From Devosia nitrariae (GTDB lineage Bacteria; Pseudomonadota; Alphaproteobacteria; Rhizobiales; Devosiaceae): 64,000 nt of DNA. The notes beneath the pieces were generated by a model. It was not told the DNA's origin and searched no databases. It saw nothing but the letters and a program-made list of their open reading frames with translations. The DNA is taken from assembly GCF_030160115.1 (NCBI RefSeq), contig NZ_BSNS01000023.1:52062-116061 (forward strand), read 5' to 3'. The position numbers and the translations under genes are program-made. Positions 1-8,302 of the stretch are shown one piece after another; within the stretch, counting starts at the first letter, position 1; every line of letters starts with the position of its first letter.

Positions 1-2
1 AG

Positions 3-749
3 AAGGTGGCGCCGGTCATCGCAATTCCAACGACCGCCGGAACAGGTGCCGAGGTCGGCCGCGCCGCGCTCCTGACCCTCTCTGACGGGCGCAAGCTCGG
101 CTTCATCAGTCCGCACCTGATCCCCCGTCGCGCCATCTGCGATCCCGAGCTCACCCTCGGCCTGCCGGCGGGACTGACGGCCGCGACCGGGCTCGACGCC
201 TTCTCTCACTGCATCGAGACCCTCTTCTCCCCCCGCTACAACCCACCGGCCGAAGCGATCGCGCTCGATGGTGCCGGCCGCATCTGGCGCGCCATCGCGC
301 GCGCCGTCGCCGATGGCGGGGACATCGAGGCGCGCACCGAGATGATGATGGGCTCGCTGCAGGGCGGATTGACCTTCCAGAAGGGCCTCGGGGCCGTGCA
401 TTCCCTCTCCCATGCACTGGGCGGGTTGAAGGCGGTGTCACTGCACCACGGAACCCTCAACGCCATCCTCATGCCCGAGGTCCTGGAACTCAACGCGAGC
501 GCCGCTCCCGATAAGCTCGAGCGGCTGACCCGGGCGCTGGACCTGCCAGCCGACAGCGACGTGCCCGAGCACCTGCGGGCCCTCAACCGGCGCCTCAAGA
601 TGCCACCGGGCCTCAGAACGCTCGGGGTGACCGACGACATGCTCGAAACCGTCGTTGCCGGCGCCCTGGCCGACCACAGCCACCCCACCAACCCGAGGCC
701 GATGTCCGCCGAGGACTATATGGGTATCCTCAAGAGAACGATGGTTTGA
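3..749 (+). CDS. Iron-containing alcohol dehydrogenase / maleylacetate reductase family, C-terminal part
   Basis: Only the C-terminal ~248 residues are in the window; the reading frame is open to the left edge, so the true start lies upstream. The PTTAGTGAEV segment is the nucleotide-binding loop of Fe-dependent dehydrogenases. Candidate metal ligands follow in the usual order: Asp and His in GLDAFSHCIE, His in GAVHSLSHALGG, and His in the HHGT segment. The family oxidises alcohols or reduces maleylacetate with NAD(P)H. The substrate cannot be read from sequence. The aldehyde dehydrogenase at 3817 might act on its product, but two regulators lie between them. Confidence 0.85.
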   Translation, partial: KVAPVIAIPTTAGTGAEVGRAALLTLSDGRKLGFISPHLIPRRAICDPELTLGLPAGLTAATGLDAFSHCIETLFSPRYNPPAEAIALDGAGRIWRAIARAVADGGDIEARTEMMMGSLQGGLTFQKGLGAVHSLSHALGGLKAVSLHHGTLNAILMPEVLELNASAAPDKLERLTRALDLPADSDVPEHLRALNRRLKMPPGLRTLGVTDDMLETVVAGALADHSHPTNPRPMSAEDYMGILKRTMV

Positions 750-875
750 GCTTGAGGCTGAAGCGGATCGGCAGGGGAAGATCCGGCCCTCTGCGAGCTG
801 GATTGTCAGGCGCTCACCGCCGCGGTTGCCGCCACCGACGTGACTCCTGCCACCAACGCCACGCCACCCACCGCT

Positions 876-1017
876 GTCATCCCAGCGAAAGCTGGGACCC
901 AGCCTGAGATACCGCGCCAGCCGCAAGGTGTGTGAACGGGGCACGCGACACAGAATAACCGCTCCCTCCATGCACGTGATGTGTTCAGGGCTGGGTCCCA
1001 GCTTTCGCTGGGATGAC
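876..1017 (+). repeat. GTCATCCC palindromic repeat, full composite copy
   Basis: Two inverted REP-like palindromes (GTCATCCCAGCGAAAGCTGG and its mirror) flank an asymmetric core containing CCGCAAGGTGTGTG. The outer flanks are CCACCCACCG-like. The same composite recurs at about 9139, 40618, 47470, 49190, 50734, 58622, 61750 and 63324, in either orientation. It fills the gap between the dehydrogenase and the LuxR-type gene. Confidence 0.85.
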
Positions 1018-1042
1018 ACCTTGTGGGCCGGAGCCCACAATA

Positions 1043-1097
1043 TTGTCGGCACCCGGGCGTCTGGCGTAGCATTCCTGCCATAGGGAGGGGCGCCGCC
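1043..1097 (+). promoter_or_regulatory. Upstream block of the first LuxR-type gene, duplicated at 11427
   Basis: This 55-base block ends at the start codon and includes the ribosome site GGGAGGGG. It is closely matched at 11427-11482, where no gene follows. A possible promoter is TTGTCG (1043) with TAGCAT after 18 bases; this is a weak match and an inference. Confidence 0.45.
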
Positions 1098-2063
1098 ATG
1101 GCGAACGATCAGGAAGACGAGGCAGCCATAGTCGAGCTTCTTCATGCCAACCGCATCGCCATGTGGACGGCCGATTTCGATGCATGGCGGGAGTGCTTCG
1201 TGCATGCCGACTACACCACGCGCTGGGGCTGGTGGCGAGCGGGCGGCGTTTTCGTGCGGCGCGGCTGGCGGGAGATCGAGGGGCGCGTCGGGCGCGACTT
1301 TCCCCGTGTCCGCCACGACTATGCCTATGACACCAAGATCCGCAATCTCACGATCCGCATCGTCGGTGACGTGGCCTGGGCGGTTTTCGAGCAGCTTTAC
1401 CCAGGATACGACATGCTGCCCGGTCACGTCGGGCCGAGCCTCATCCATGAGATGCGCATTCTCGAGCGGCATGATGGGCGCTGGAAGATCGCGTTCCTCG
1501 GCTTTCTCGACGGCAATGCCGGCGAACCGGGCGCCAGGATTATTCAGCTTGCCCCGGATGCCACAGTGCTGTGGGTCAACCCGGCGGCCAGCGAAGTGCT
1601 ACCGGACCATGACGATCTCGTCATCCGCAACAACCGGCTGCGCTTCCGCCAGACAAGCATTGACGCCAGGTTCCGCAGCGCACTCGACTGGGCCGCGCAC
1701 CTCGATGACGGACTGATGTCCCGCCGGGGGTCGATGCCGCTGGTGGTCGAAGCTGGGCAGGGATTGCCGGTCAACGTCTATTGGGTGTCGGTGGAGGCGG
1801 GAACGCTGTTCCTCAGCTTCGGGCCCCTTGGATCGGCCGAACGCCGCCTCGGCCTTGCCGCGAGGATCTTTGGGCTTTCAGAGGCACAGACGCGGTTGGC
1901 CACTCACATTGCCGAGGGACTGACACTGCCCGATGCGGCGGCCGCCATGGGCGTGACGCTCAACACCGCCCGCACGCACCTCCAGCGCATCTACGAAAAG
2001 ACCGGCGTTCATCATCAGACCGCGCTCGTGCGCGTGCTGCTCTCGGTAGGCGCGGCGGGGTAA
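1098..2063 (+). CDS. SnoaL-like domain protein with C-terminal LuxR-type HTH (paralogue 1)
   Basis: This 321-residue protein has an N-terminal NTF2/SnoaL-like region (about 1-150) rich in Trp, a middle region with a PAS-like feel, and a C-terminal LuxR-type helix-turn-helix (about 255-321: GLSEAQTRLATHIAEGLTL, then NTARTHLQRIYEKTG). It is probably a DNA-binding regulator whose first domain senses a small ligand. ATG 1098 is chosen because GGGAGGGG lies just upstream. It shares architecture and most motifs with the gene at 2703. Ligand and targets are unknown. Confidence 0.8.
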   Translation: MANDQEDEAAIVELLHANRIAMWTADFDAWRECFVHADYTTRWGWWRAGGVFVRRGWREIEGRVGRDFPRVRHDYAYDTKIRNLTIRIVGDVAWAVFEQLYPGYDMLPGHVGPSLIHEMRILERHDGRWKIAFLGFLDGNAGEPGARIIQLAPDATVLWVNPAASEVLPDHDDLVIRNNRLRFRQTSIDARFRSALDWAAHLDDGLMSRRGSMPLVVEAGQGLPVNVYWVSVEAGTLFLSFGPLGSAERRLGLAARIFGLSEAQTRLATHIAEGLTLPDAAAAMGVTLNTARTHLQRIYEKTGVHHQTALVRVLLSVGAAG

Positions 2064-2171
2064 TTACGTCACCCGATCGGGTGACAGGCAACCGTCCCCT
2101 GCCCGGATGACAAGCGTCCACGCTGCCCGGTGCTAGATTGTCCCCATCCACTCGGTCACAGGAGGATGGAA

Positions 2172-2426
2172 GTGGCTGTTCTCGATCAGCGCTTTGACGC
2201 AAACCCATCACCCGCCGCCCCAACACTTCACGCCTCATGGTGGAAGGACGCCTTTCCCAAGCAACGCTTTCGCGCATGGCTGCGCCTGCAGCGCTGCCGG
2301 CGCCGGCGTGCGCTTCTGGCCCGGACCATCGCCTTTGAGCGTTTCGACGGATCGCCCCGCACCCCGGGGCAACGGGAAAGCGAACTATTCTTCGCGCGGC
2401 TGGTGCAGGCCATGCTGGCGCGCTAG
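2172..2426 (+). CDS. Small basic hypothetical protein
   Basis: This 84-residue Arg-rich protein has no family that I recognise. An in-frame ATG at 2166 directly abuts AGGAGG (2160-2165), too close for initiation. GTG at 2172 has the ideal six-base spacing and is taken as the start. It lies between the two SnoaL-LuxR paralogues and has its own ribosome site. A Trp-Trp pair and the segment KQRFRAWLRLQRCRRRRA suggest a compact basic helix. Confidence 0.5.
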   Translation: MAVLDQRFDANPSPAAPTLHASWWKDAFPKQRFRAWLRLQRCRRRRALLARTIAFERFDGSPRTPGQRESELFFARLVQAMLAR

Positions 2427-2702
2427 AGCGTTTTCAGCAAAGAAACGTGCCCCCTCCTGACCCCGGGGTGACTACCGGTCCTTGGCAAAATCCCCGAGTT
2501 GCGTCTACCGCCAGCCCATGAACAGGCCTGGATCGCTCTTGCAACAGTTCACGCCTATGTAAAAGCACGAAGATAAGTTTTGAACTTCGCCGGTTACTAT
2601 CGGCGCGCTTGGCTCAACGATGGCGTCTGGCCCAGAGCAGTCTTTTCGCGTTCGAAAGGGTGCGATATTCTTGCGCTGAGGGTGCGCCGTCGGAGGGCGG
2701 GC

Positions 2703-3686
2703 ATGAACGTCGCGACACCGACTGTAGTAGATGACATCGTTGCCGTCATAAAGGCCGAGCATGTCGCCTTCTGGATGAAGGACCACGACGGCTACGCGCG
2801 CTGCCATCTCCACGCGCCGCATACCTGGTGGTGGAGTTACTGGCGTCACGGAGGCCTTGCCATACGGCACGGATGGGACGAGATCGGCGAGCGCTCTCGT
2901 AAAGCCATGGCCGCCTTCATCGCCCCCAGTCCGAGCTACGCCTACGAAACCACCTGGGATAACATGGTGGTACGGATATGTGGCGACATGGCATGGGCGA
3001 CGTATCAGCTGCACTACCCCAGCAGTGACGGACCGATCAGCGAACTGCGCGGCACCACCAGCCTCGCCTATGAACTGAGGATTCTCGAAAAGCATGCTGG
3101 CGAATGGAAGATCGCGCTCTGCAGCGTCATGGTCCCGGGCCTCGACCAGCTGGGTGGCCCGCTGCTGCAGCTCGGCCCGGATGGACGGGTGATGTGGAAG
3201 AGCAGGGACGCCGGAGCCGCCCTCGATGACGACGATGACCTCGTCATCCGGGGCGATCGTCTGCGCATCCGCGGTCGAGCGGCCGATCTGAGGCTGCAAT
3301 CAGCGATCCAATGGGCCGCCAAGCGGGATGGATTCCTGATGGCGCGCCGGGGAGCGATGCCGATCGTCATGGACGCCGGCGAAGGACTGCCGACTAAGCT
3401 TTGGTGGGTGATAGCGGAATCCGGCATGATCCTGTTCTCGTTCGGCAATCGCCACCTGGCCGAGGAGCGGCTGGCAATGGCTGCCTCGGCCTTCGGCCTG
3501 TCTCCCTCGCAACTGCGTGTTGCCAGAAGGATCGTCGAGGGGCTCTCGCTGGTGGAGATTGCCGACGACAGCGGCGTGAGCGTCAATACGGCGCGCACGC
3601 AACTCCGGCGCATGTTCGAAAAGGTCGGCGTCCACAGCCAGCCGGCGTTGGTTCGGGCGCTGCTTTCGGTCGCCGTGCCGCGGTAG
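2703..3686 (+). CDS. SnoaL-like domain protein with C-terminal LuxR-type HTH (paralogue 2)
   Basis: This 327-residue protein is colinear with the gene at 1098: a SnoaL-like domain with WWWSYWRHGGLAIRHGWDEI, the conserved RILEKHAGEWKIAL strand, then a LuxR HTH (GLSPSQLRVARRIVEGLSL, NTARTQLRRMFEKVG). ATG 2703 is preceded by CGGAGGGCGGGC. The shared order and length point to a tandem duplication followed by divergence. Role is inferred as transcriptional regulator. The aldehyde dehydrogenase downstream starts 130 bases later and could be a target. Confidence 0.8.
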   Translation: MNVATPTVVDDIVAVIKAEHVAFWMKDHDGYARCHLHAPHTWWWSYWRHGGLAIRHGWDEIGERSRKAMAAFIAPSPSYAYETTWDNMVVRICGDMAWATYQLHYPSSDGPISELRGTTSLAYELRILEKHAGEWKIALCSVMVPGLDQLGGPLLQLGPDGRVMWKSRDAGAALDDDDDLVIRGDRLRIRGRAADLRLQSAIQWAAKRDGFLMARRGAMPIVMDAGEGLPTKLWWVIAESGMILFSFGNRHLAEERLAMAASAFGLSPSQLRVARRIVEGLSLVEIADDSGVSVNTARTQLRRMFEKVGVHSQPALVRALLSVAVPR

Positions 3687-3816
3687 GCGTTTTCAGCAAA
3701 GAGCCTGTCCCGACTTGATCCCTACCCTGATTTGTCACGCGATCGGATGACAGAGGACAGCGCGCACATCCGTCAGGCTGAAGCGGTGGATTGGCACATC
3801 TGCGAAGAGTTCGGCC

Positions 3817-5238
3817 ATGATCTTCAAGCTTCTCATCGACGGACGGTCGGTTGCTGGCGACGCGTCTGCGCCCGTGATCAATCCCGCGACCGAACAGGTA
3901 CTGGCTGAATGCCCGCGCGCCTCCGAGGCGCAACTCAATCAGGCGGTAGCCGCGGCCAAGGCGGCGTTCCCCGGCTGGGCAGCAACGCCGATCGACGAGC
4001 GGCGGGGTATCCTTAAGGCCACCGCCGATCGCATCGACGCCCACGCCGACGAACTGGCGCGGCTCCTGACAAAGGAGCAGGGCAAGCCGATCGGCAGCGC
4101 CAAGCATGAGCTCCGGTTCCTGGCGCATGCGTTGCGCACGCATGCCGGCTACGAACTGCCGTTCGAAGTTATGAAGAATGGCGCGGGCCATCGGATCGAG
4201 GTGCGCCGCAAGCCCCTGGGCGTCGCGGCGTTGATCCTGCCCTGGAACTACCCAATGGCGCTGCTCGGGTTTAAGTTGCCCTTCGCATTGCTCGCCGGCA
4301 ACACGGTTGTCACCAAGCCCGCACCTACGACGCCCCTGACGACACTGCGCCTGGGGGAGTTGATTGCCGATCTGTTGCCGGCCGGCGTGCTCAACGTCAT
4401 TGCCGACGCCAACGATCTCGGCGACGCGCTGGTGCGGCACCCGGACGTGCACAAGGTCGCTTTCACCGGCTCGGCCGTGACCGGCCGCAAGGTGATGGCC
4501 AATGCCTCGGCAACACTGAAGCGTTTCTCGCTCGAGCTCGGCGGCAACGACGCCGCCATTGTGCTCGAGGATGCCGATCCCAAGGCCGTGGCGCCAAAGG
4601 TGTTCGCCTCGGCCTTCGGCAATAGCGGCCAGGTGTGCATCGCCATCAAGCGGCTCTATGTGCATGACGTGATCTACGATGCCATGTGCACCGAGCTAGC
4701 GACGCTGGCGGATGCGGCGATTGTGGGCGACGGGTCCGAGCAGGGGACGACGCACGGGCCGCTTCAGAACAAGGCGCAGTTCAACAAAGTTCTCGAGATC
4801 CTCGACGACGCGAGAAAGCACGGAACGGTGATCGCCGGCGGCACGATACCGGATCGGCCGGGGTATTTCCTGCGGCCGACGATCGTGCGAGATATCGCCG
4901 AGGGGACGCGGCTGGTTGACGAGGAGCAGTTCGGGCCCGTGCTGCCGGTGATCCGCTTCAGTAGCAATGAAGACGCCCTCGCGCGCGCAAACAACTCGCC
5001 CTATGGGCTCGGCGGCTCGGTCTGGTCGGCGAATGTCGAGCGGGCCCGGGCGCTGGCCGAGCGGATGGATGCCGGAACGGTCGGCATCAACCAGCACGCG
5101 GGCATCGACGCGGACGTGCCACTAGCTGGTGCTAAGCAGTCGGGCATCGGCACCGAGCTCGGACAGGACGGGTTGCTCGAGTTCACCCAGCTCAAGGTGC
5201 TTGCCTCGCCCAGCCCGCAGAAGCCAGATCCTGCTTGA
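3817..5238 (+). CDS. NAD(P)-dependent aldehyde dehydrogenase family protein
   Basis: At 473 residues the length is standard for the family. Visible motifs are PWNYPMALLGFKLPFALLAGN (cofactor fold), FTGSAVTGRKVM (glycine loop), ELGGNDAAIVLEDAD (general-base Glu) and FGNSGQVC with the catalytic Cys274, then EEQFGPVLPV. The enzyme would oxidise an aldehyde to the acid; the order of motifs resembles succinate-semialdehyde-type enzymes but the substrate is not determinable. The ATG has only a weak AAGAG ribosome site. Together with the Fe-type dehydrogenase upstream it could form an alcohol-to-acid route. Confidence 0.9.
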   Translation: MIFKLLIDGRSVAGDASAPVINPATEQVLAECPRASEAQLNQAVAAAKAAFPGWAATPIDERRGILKATADRIDAHADELARLLTKEQGKPIGSAKHELRFLAHALRTHAGYELPFEVMKNGAGHRIEVRRKPLGVAALILPWNYPMALLGFKLPFALLAGNTVVTKPAPTTPLTTLRLGELIADLLPAGVLNVIADANDLGDALVRHPDVHKVAFTGSAVTGRKVMANASATLKRFSLELGGNDAAIVLEDADPKAVAPKVFASAFGNSGQVCIAIKRLYVHDVIYDAMCTELATLADAAIVGDGSEQGTTHGPLQNKAQFNKVLEILDDARKHGTVIAGGTIPDRPGYFLRPTIVRDIAEGTRLVDEEQFGPVLPVIRFSSNEDALARANNSPYGLGGSVWSANVERARALAERMDAGTVGINQHAGIDADVPLAGAKQSGIGTELGQDGLLEFTQLKVLASPSPQKPDPA

Positions 5239-5314
5239 GCCCCGCCTTACGTTCGTGCGACTGCCCCCATCTGGCGCCAAGCGGCCGTTCCGGGGCGGAT
5301 GGGGCCGGTGCGAA

Positions 5315-5497
5315 GCCAACGACGATCTGGATGGGGTGATGTCCAGTTTGGCTGAGGGCCCCATCCGGCATGAAGTGATCCCGTCGCCTGTTGGTGAGTT
5401 GACCGATCGCGGCGAGATACGGGCATACTACCAGATGCTCTATTCGAGTGCCCCGGGGCGAACGAGCCACCTGTATCCGGCGTCTCTACGGAGATGA
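5315..5497 (+). pseudogene. Possible remnant of a SnoaL-like gene
   Basis: About 60 codons read like the start of an NTF2/SnoaL-like protein, including the segment DRGEIRAYYQMLYSSAPG, with no suitable start codon and an early stop. The rest of the 5239-5650 gap holds the G-rich hexamer repeat at 5521 and nothing else I recognise. This is a weak call based on pattern similarity only. Confidence 0.25.
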
Positions 5498-5520
5498 TTT
5501 CATGGTCGGCGAGACGCTCT

Positions 5521-5550
5521 GGGAGGGGGAGGGGGAGGGGGAGGGGGAGA
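5521..5550 (+). repeat. GGGGGA hexamer tandem repeat
   Basis: About five consecutive GGGGGA units. The plus strand has more than four runs of at least three G with one-base loops, which is enough for an intramolecular G-quadruplex. It lies just upstream of the truncated kinase copy at 5651. Confidence 0.8.
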
Positions 5551-5650
5551 TGGTGGATGGCAAGCCATTCCTTCTCGACGGGAAGCGTGGGCGCGGCGCA
5601 AACCGGCTCCTGCAGTAGCAACCAGCCCCGCCCGCGGATGTGGTCCCGCA

Positions 5651-5850
5651 ATGACCCAACCCTCTTCATCATCACTGGCGCCATGGCCGCCGGCAAATCG
5701 ACCGTCGCCAAAGCCCGGGTCCAGCGCTTCCCCCGCTCCGCCCATGTCGGCGGCGATGCGTTCCTCAGGATGATCGTCAATGGCGGCGCCGTCATGGGCC
5801 CGGTGCTCAAAGCCGAGGCACGCGCCCAGCTGACGCGCCGCCTTCAATAG
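5651..5850 (+). pseudogene. Truncated, frameshifted copy of the AAA-type kinase gene at 7327
   Basis: About 190 bases match the 5' part of the kinase gene at 7327 almost base for base, including the P-loop (GAMAAGKST) and the segment VGGDAFLRMIVNGGAVMGPV. One C is missing after the fourth codon, so the native ATG is out of frame with the rest. Homology ends after AEARAQLT and a stop follows at 5850. The copy lacks the last two thirds of the protein, so it is a duplication remnant. Confidence 0.85.
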
Positions 5851-5943
5851 GCCGCGTTGGTCGACCCTATTGGAGTAACCTCGAGCAAATCGTCGGTCTC
5901 AATCCAAGGCTTGAGCTGAGCACCCCGGAGACGCTGACACGCG

Positions 5944-6288
5944 ATGTTCGATGCCCAAAACTCCAGCTCGATTTCCCGCGCCGGCGCGGCAATCGCCTCG
6001 TATTTCACCTCCCGGCTTGCCGGCACCGCACCTCTCGCCATCGTTTTCTGGCGCGACATGGTCGCCATCGGCTCAGGCCTTGTCCTGCTCAGTCTTGCGC
6101 TTGTCGTCGTTCTGGCGCTCAACAATGCGCCCACTGCGTGGATCGTCATCGCCTATGTCGCGAACTGGCCCTACTGCGTCTTTGCGACATTTGCCGTCTG
6201 GAAGGCTTCTTTGCAAAGCAGTCCGGTACAACGAGGACTCGCCCGTCTGGCCGCGCTTGCCTGGCTTTTGTTTGCCCTGGTTGTGTAA
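5944..6288 (+). CDS. Small integral membrane protein
   Basis: This 114-residue protein has two strong hydrophobic segments at about 45-63 (LVLLSLALVVVLALN) and 65-85, plus a third at the C-terminus (LARLAALAWLLFALVV). The N-terminal 40 residues are polar and probably cytoplasmic. I recognise no family. No strong ribosome site is visible. It is convergent with the NYN-domain gene. Confidence 0.55.
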   Translation: MFDAQNSSSISRAGAAIASYFTSRLAGTAPLAIVFWRDMVAIGSGLVLLSLALVVVLALNNAPTAWIVIAYVANWPYCVFATFAVWKASLQSSPVQRGLARLAALAWLLFALVV

Positions 6289-6432
6289 AGGATCCAGCAA
6301 CACAGTCGGCCATCGCGCAGCAGCGTTCATCATGCCAGGGTGGAACCCCCTGCCGCTTCCGGCACGTGTGACGCCACCAGCACCAGAGCCACAATTCGGC
6401 TTTTGGGAAGCCCAATGGCAAGGCCGTCAGAA

Positions 6433-7182
6433 TCACCGTCTCGCAGAGGCTTTGGATGGTGATGGTTTTTCGCGAATGCGAATGGCCCGCCCTTCCGGGT
6501 GGTCGATCTCGAAAGCATCGGTCTTGCGCACGAGATCGCTGAGCTTGCGAAAGCCGTAATTGCGCGGATCGAAATCCGACGAGAGGTTCGCCAGTTGCGT
6601 TCCGACAGCTCCGAGCGGTGCCCAACCGTCTTCTGTCTCCATCTGGCCGAGAACGCGCCGGATGATCGTCGCGGCCGCACCCGGTGGCTGCAGCGGCTTG
6701 GCTTTGCTGCCTGCGGCCTCCACATTGGCTGGCGCATCGGGGAGCAGGTTTTCGGTGTAGGTGAAGCGCCGGCAGGCCTGACGAAAGCTCTCTGGCGTCT
6801 TCTGTTCGCCGAACCCGAAGACGTCGATGCCCTGCTCGCGAATGCGAGCGGCCAGCCGCGTGAAGTCGCTGTCCGATGAGACCAGGCAAAAGCCGTCGAA
6901 ACGGCCGCTATGCAAAAGGTCCATCGCATCGATGACGAGCGTGATGTCGGAGGCGTTCTTGCCGGTCGTATAGGCGAACTGCTGCTGCGGGATGATGGCA
7001 TGGCGTGCCAGGACATCGATCCACGCTTTCGATCTCGAGCTGGCGAAGTCGCCATAGATGCGTCGAACGCTGGCCTCACCGATCTTGGCGATCTCGTCGA
7101 AAAGACCGTCGACGATCTTGGCCGACGCGTTGTCTGCGTCGATCAGAACTGCCAGGCGTGGAGAGCGCTTCTCGGTAGCCAC
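6433..7182 (-). CDS. NYN-domain (LabA/DUF88-like) protein with C-terminal LOTUS/OST-HTH-like region
   Basis: This 249-residue protein has a PIN-like NYN nuclease domain over about 1-150: LAVLIDADNASA with two Asp at the start, RRIYGDFAS, SDITLVIDAMDLL, and LVSSDSDFTRLA, the acidic set expected at the metal site. After a linker, residues 170-240 (IIRRVLGQMETEDGWAPLGAVG, NYGFRKLSDLVRK) look like an OST-HTH/LOTUS fold. Such proteins are thought to act on RNA. No operon partner is visible. Confidence 0.85.
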   Translation of the reverse strand: MATEKRSPRLAVLIDADNASAKIVDGLFDEIAKIGEASVRRIYGDFASSRSKAWIDVLARHAIIPQQQFAYTTGKNASDITLVIDAMDLLHSGRFDGFCLVSSDSDFTRLAARIREQGIDVFGFGEQKTPESFRQACRRFTYTENLLPDAPANVEAAGSKAKPLQPPGAAATIIRRVLGQMETEDGWAPLGAVGTQLANLSSDFDPRNYGFRKLSDLVRKTDAFEIDHPEGRAIRIREKPSPSKASARR

Positions 7183-7326
7183 TGATCAGGAGTCCTTTCA
7201 GGCACGGGTTGTTTTTGTCTACCTATCACGCGTTTCGTTTAAACAACGATGCCTGAGATTCAGTTCAATCGGTTTGCCAGGTACCCTGATGTAGCCAACG
7301 ACTGCACCCACTTGTACCGTCGGCCA

Positions 7327-7839
7327 ATGAGCCAACCCCTCTTCATCATCACCGGCGCCATGGCCGCCGGCAAATCGACCGTCGCCAAGGCGCTGGTCCA
7401 GCGCTTCCCCCGCTCCGCCCATGTCGGCGGCGATGCGTTCCTCAGGATGATCGTCAATGGCGGCGCCGTGATGGGCCCGGTGCTCGATGCCGAGGCCCGC
7501 GCCCAGCTGACGCTGCGCCAGGAGATCGCCACCGACGTCGTCCGCCGCTACCACCGGGCGGGCTTTGCTGTGGTCTATCAGGATATCCTCATCGGCGAGG
7601 ATCTCCTTTCCGCCATCGACCGCCTCGCCGACCTCGAGCCCCGCGTCGTGGTGCTCGCGCCTTCCATCGAGACCCTCGCCGAGCGTGATCGCGACCGGGC
7701 CAAGACTGGCTATTCCGACGGTTTCCCGCCATCGGTGCTGGCCGAGGCGCTGGTCCGCGAAACGCCACGGGTCGGCAAATGGATCGACTCGTCGGGGTTG
7801 ACTGTGGAAGAGGTGGTGGCGGTGATATTGGGGGAGTGA
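7327..7839 (+). CDS. AAA-family ATPase / zeta-toxin-like small kinase
   Basis: This 170-residue P-loop kinase has Walker A GAMAAGKST near the N-terminus and no second domain. The GGDAFLRMIVNGG segment resembles the lid/substrate region of zeta-like or gluconate-kinase-like enzymes, and ERDRDRAKTGY may supply arginines for phosphate binding. Substrate is unknown. Its first 190 bases are duplicated as a broken copy at 5651. The start is fixed by homology between the two copies. Confidence 0.7.
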   Translation: MSQPLFIITGAMAAGKSTVAKALVQRFPRSAHVGGDAFLRMIVNGGAVMGPVLDAEARAQLTLRQEIATDVVRRYHRAGFAVVYQDILIGEDLLSAIDRLADLEPRVVVLAPSIETLAERDRDRAKTGYSDGFPPSVLAEALVRETPRVGKWIDSSGLTVEEVVAVILGE

Positions 7840-7891
7840 GGGGGAGCGGCTGCAACCGACGCCGTTGAGGAGATTGGACAAGGACGGCCCC

Positions 7892-8293
7892 ATGACGGCA
7901 GAAAAGATCAAGGACATCCTCGCCTACAATGATGCGCAGACCGGCGAGGACCGCCAAATCTGCACTGCGCTGAAAGAGATCATCGATCGGCAGCTCCCGG
8001 AGGCCGAGAGCAAGATCTGGCATGCGCATCCCGTCTGGTTCCTCGATGGCAACCCGATCGTGGGCTACAGCAAGCTCAAGTCGAGCGTGCGCCTGCTCTT
8101 CTGGAGCGGCCAGTCCTTCGCCACGCCGGGCCTTACGCCCGAAGGGACCTTCAAGGCGGCCGAGATCCGTTATACGTCCCCTGATGAGATCGACGCTGCC
8201 GCGCTCGCCCGCTGGCTGGAAGAGGCGCGGCTGATCCAGTGGGACTACAAGAACATCATCAAGAAGAAGGGCCGGCTGGACCGGATATCCTGA
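7892..8293 (+). CDS. DUF1801 domain protein
   Basis: This 133-residue protein shows the DUF1801 pattern: an N-terminal helix, then SKIWHAHPVWFLDGNPIVGYS, and VRLLFWSGQSFATPGLTP. Proteins of this fold (YdhG-like) have been linked to iron chaperoning in Bacillus, but this role should not be assumed here. It ends nine bases before the convergent glutathione transferase gene, with no terminator between them. Confidence 0.75.
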   Translation: MTAEKIKDILAYNDAQTGEDRQICTALKEIIDRQLPEAESKIWHAHPVWFLDGNPIVGYSKLKSSVRLLFWSGQSFATPGLTPEGTFKAAEIRYTSPDEIDAAALARWLEEARLIQWDYKNIIKKKGRLDRIS

Positions 8294-8302
8294 AGCGGCC
8301 CT

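Noticed and set aside
876..1017. CRISPR-like array from repeated GTCATCCC units
   Set aside because: Units are palindromic, dispersed over the whole window, and not regularly spaced with short spacers.
438..1472. Long minus-strand open frame across the dehydrogenase and the first LuxR-type gene
   Set aside because: It crosses the palindromic repeat and the better supported plus-strand genes; its sequence has the low-complexity look of an antisense shadow.
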